A stretch of 5,759 nt of DNA, taken from Dietzia timorensis. Lineage in GTDB: Bacteria; Actinomycetota; Actinomycetes; Mycobacteriales; Mycobacteriaceae. Location of the stretch: contig NZ_DYXM01000008.1 of NCBI RefSeq assembly GCF_020742175.1, positions 1 through 5,759 of the forward strand, given 5' to 3'. The translations under genes and the position numbers were made by a program. Below are positions 5,360-5,759 of the stretch, piece by piece; the stretch's first letter is position 1, and every line of letters starts with the position of its first letter. Under the pieces are notes generated by a model. It did not search any database, had not been told where the DNA came from, and saw nothing but the letters and a program-made list of their open reading frames with translations.

Positions 5360-5759
5360 TTACAGTAGATACTCTGCGAAAACACCGCCGCCACACGACA
5401 ATGCAGCTATCAATCCGACTCGACGAAGCACGAACTTGGCTGCCTTGTCCCAGTCAGTTACTTGGGACTCGATCGCTGCCCATGCGCTTGTGGCGGCGAA
5501 AAAGTCGATACCCAAGCATGCGCCGACGACTCGCTTGATTTCATGGCCCACACCAGCTTGCGCCGTGATCGCGCCCGGCTTCGGCTTGTCCATGGACTTG
5601 TCGAGGGCGACCTCGTTGCCCTCGGCGTCCAATGCAACGATTTGGTCGTTCTCGGTCTTGAGCGTTTCGACCTCGTCCGGAAATGGCTTCAACCCCATCT
5701 TCTCGAAAGAGTCGTTGACAGTTTTCCGGTCCGCATCGGTGAGCTTCGTTTCGCCATCC
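5360..5759 (-). CDS. Partial protein with hydrophobic C-terminus, bacteriocin-like or secreted (5' end outside window)
   Basis: An internal ATG at 5698 would give 112 residues, but the frame stays open and protein-like to the window edge, so I treat the gene as starting outside. The 132 visible residues fall in two parts. Residues 1-62 are hydrophilic and acidic (LTDADRKTVNDSFEKMGLKP, then NDQIVALDAEGNEVALDK). Residues 65-132 are small, aromatic and hydrophobic, with two cysteines (81 and 122), WAAIESQVTDWDKAAKFVLR (93-112) and a glycine-rich CGGG near the end. An acidic pro-region before a short hydrophobic two-cysteine domain resembles actinobacterial and Gram-positive bacteriocin precursors as I remember them. 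I cannot name the family. The downstream small membrane protein fits an immunity partner. GC content is about 56%, unlike the rest of the window. Confidence 0.62.
   Translation of the reverse strand, partial: DGETKLTDADRKTVNDSFEKMGLKPFPDEVETLKTENDQIVALDAEGNEVALDKSMDKPKPGAITAQAGVGHEIKRVVGACLGIDFFAATSAWAAIESQVTDWDKAAKFVLRRVGLIAALSCGGGVFAEYLL

Overview
The window comes from a high-GC actinobacterium. Third codon positions of the main genes are almost all G or C, and hand counts on sample lines give about 68-77% GC. The MltB-like lipoprotein at 4280-5026 resembles secreted lytic transglycosylases of the mycolic-acid order (Mycobacteriales/Corynebacteriales, e.g. Corynebacterium or Dietzia relatives). 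That taxonomic placement is an inference, since no rRNA or marker gene is present.

Layout. (1) Positions 1-316, minus strand: the N-terminal third or so of hemL (glutamate-1-semialdehyde aminomutase, tetrapyrrole synthesis), running off the left edge. (2) Positions 317-909: a long non-coding stretch between divergent transcription units. It holds two strong hairpins, one with a U-run oriented toward hemL, plus some small palindromes. (3) Positions 910-4264, plus strand: a tight three-gene operon encoding a divergent acyl-CoA dehydrogenase-like flavoprotein, a PLP-dependent alpha-oxoamine synthase and an extended short-chain dehydrogenase. The last two overlap by ATGA. (4) Positions 4280-5026, minus strand: a lipoprotein-type family 3 lytic transglycosylase, convergent with the operon. 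A nested inverted repeat lies at the junction. (5) Positions 5128-5759, minus strand: a lower-GC block (about 56% by hand count) with a small two-helix membrane protein and, upstream of it, a partial gene whose hydrophobic C-terminus suggests a bacteriocin-like or other secreted small protein.

How the genes may work together. An alpha-oxoamine synthase condenses an amino acid with an acyl thioester and releases CO2, giving an alpha-aminoketone. The flavoprotein could desaturate or oxidise the acyl chain, and the SDR could reduce the ketone to an amino alcohol. The operon therefore reads as a compact pathway for a fatty amino-ketone or amino-alcohol, comparable in logic to bacterial sphingoid-base or CqsA-type autoinducer synthesis. 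I do not recognise it as a named pathway, and its substrates cannot be read from the sequence. It is the best candidate for an undescribed system here. The second candidate is the low-GC pair at the right edge, which could be a small toxin/immunity cassette. The third is the structured minus-strand RNA ahead of hemL.
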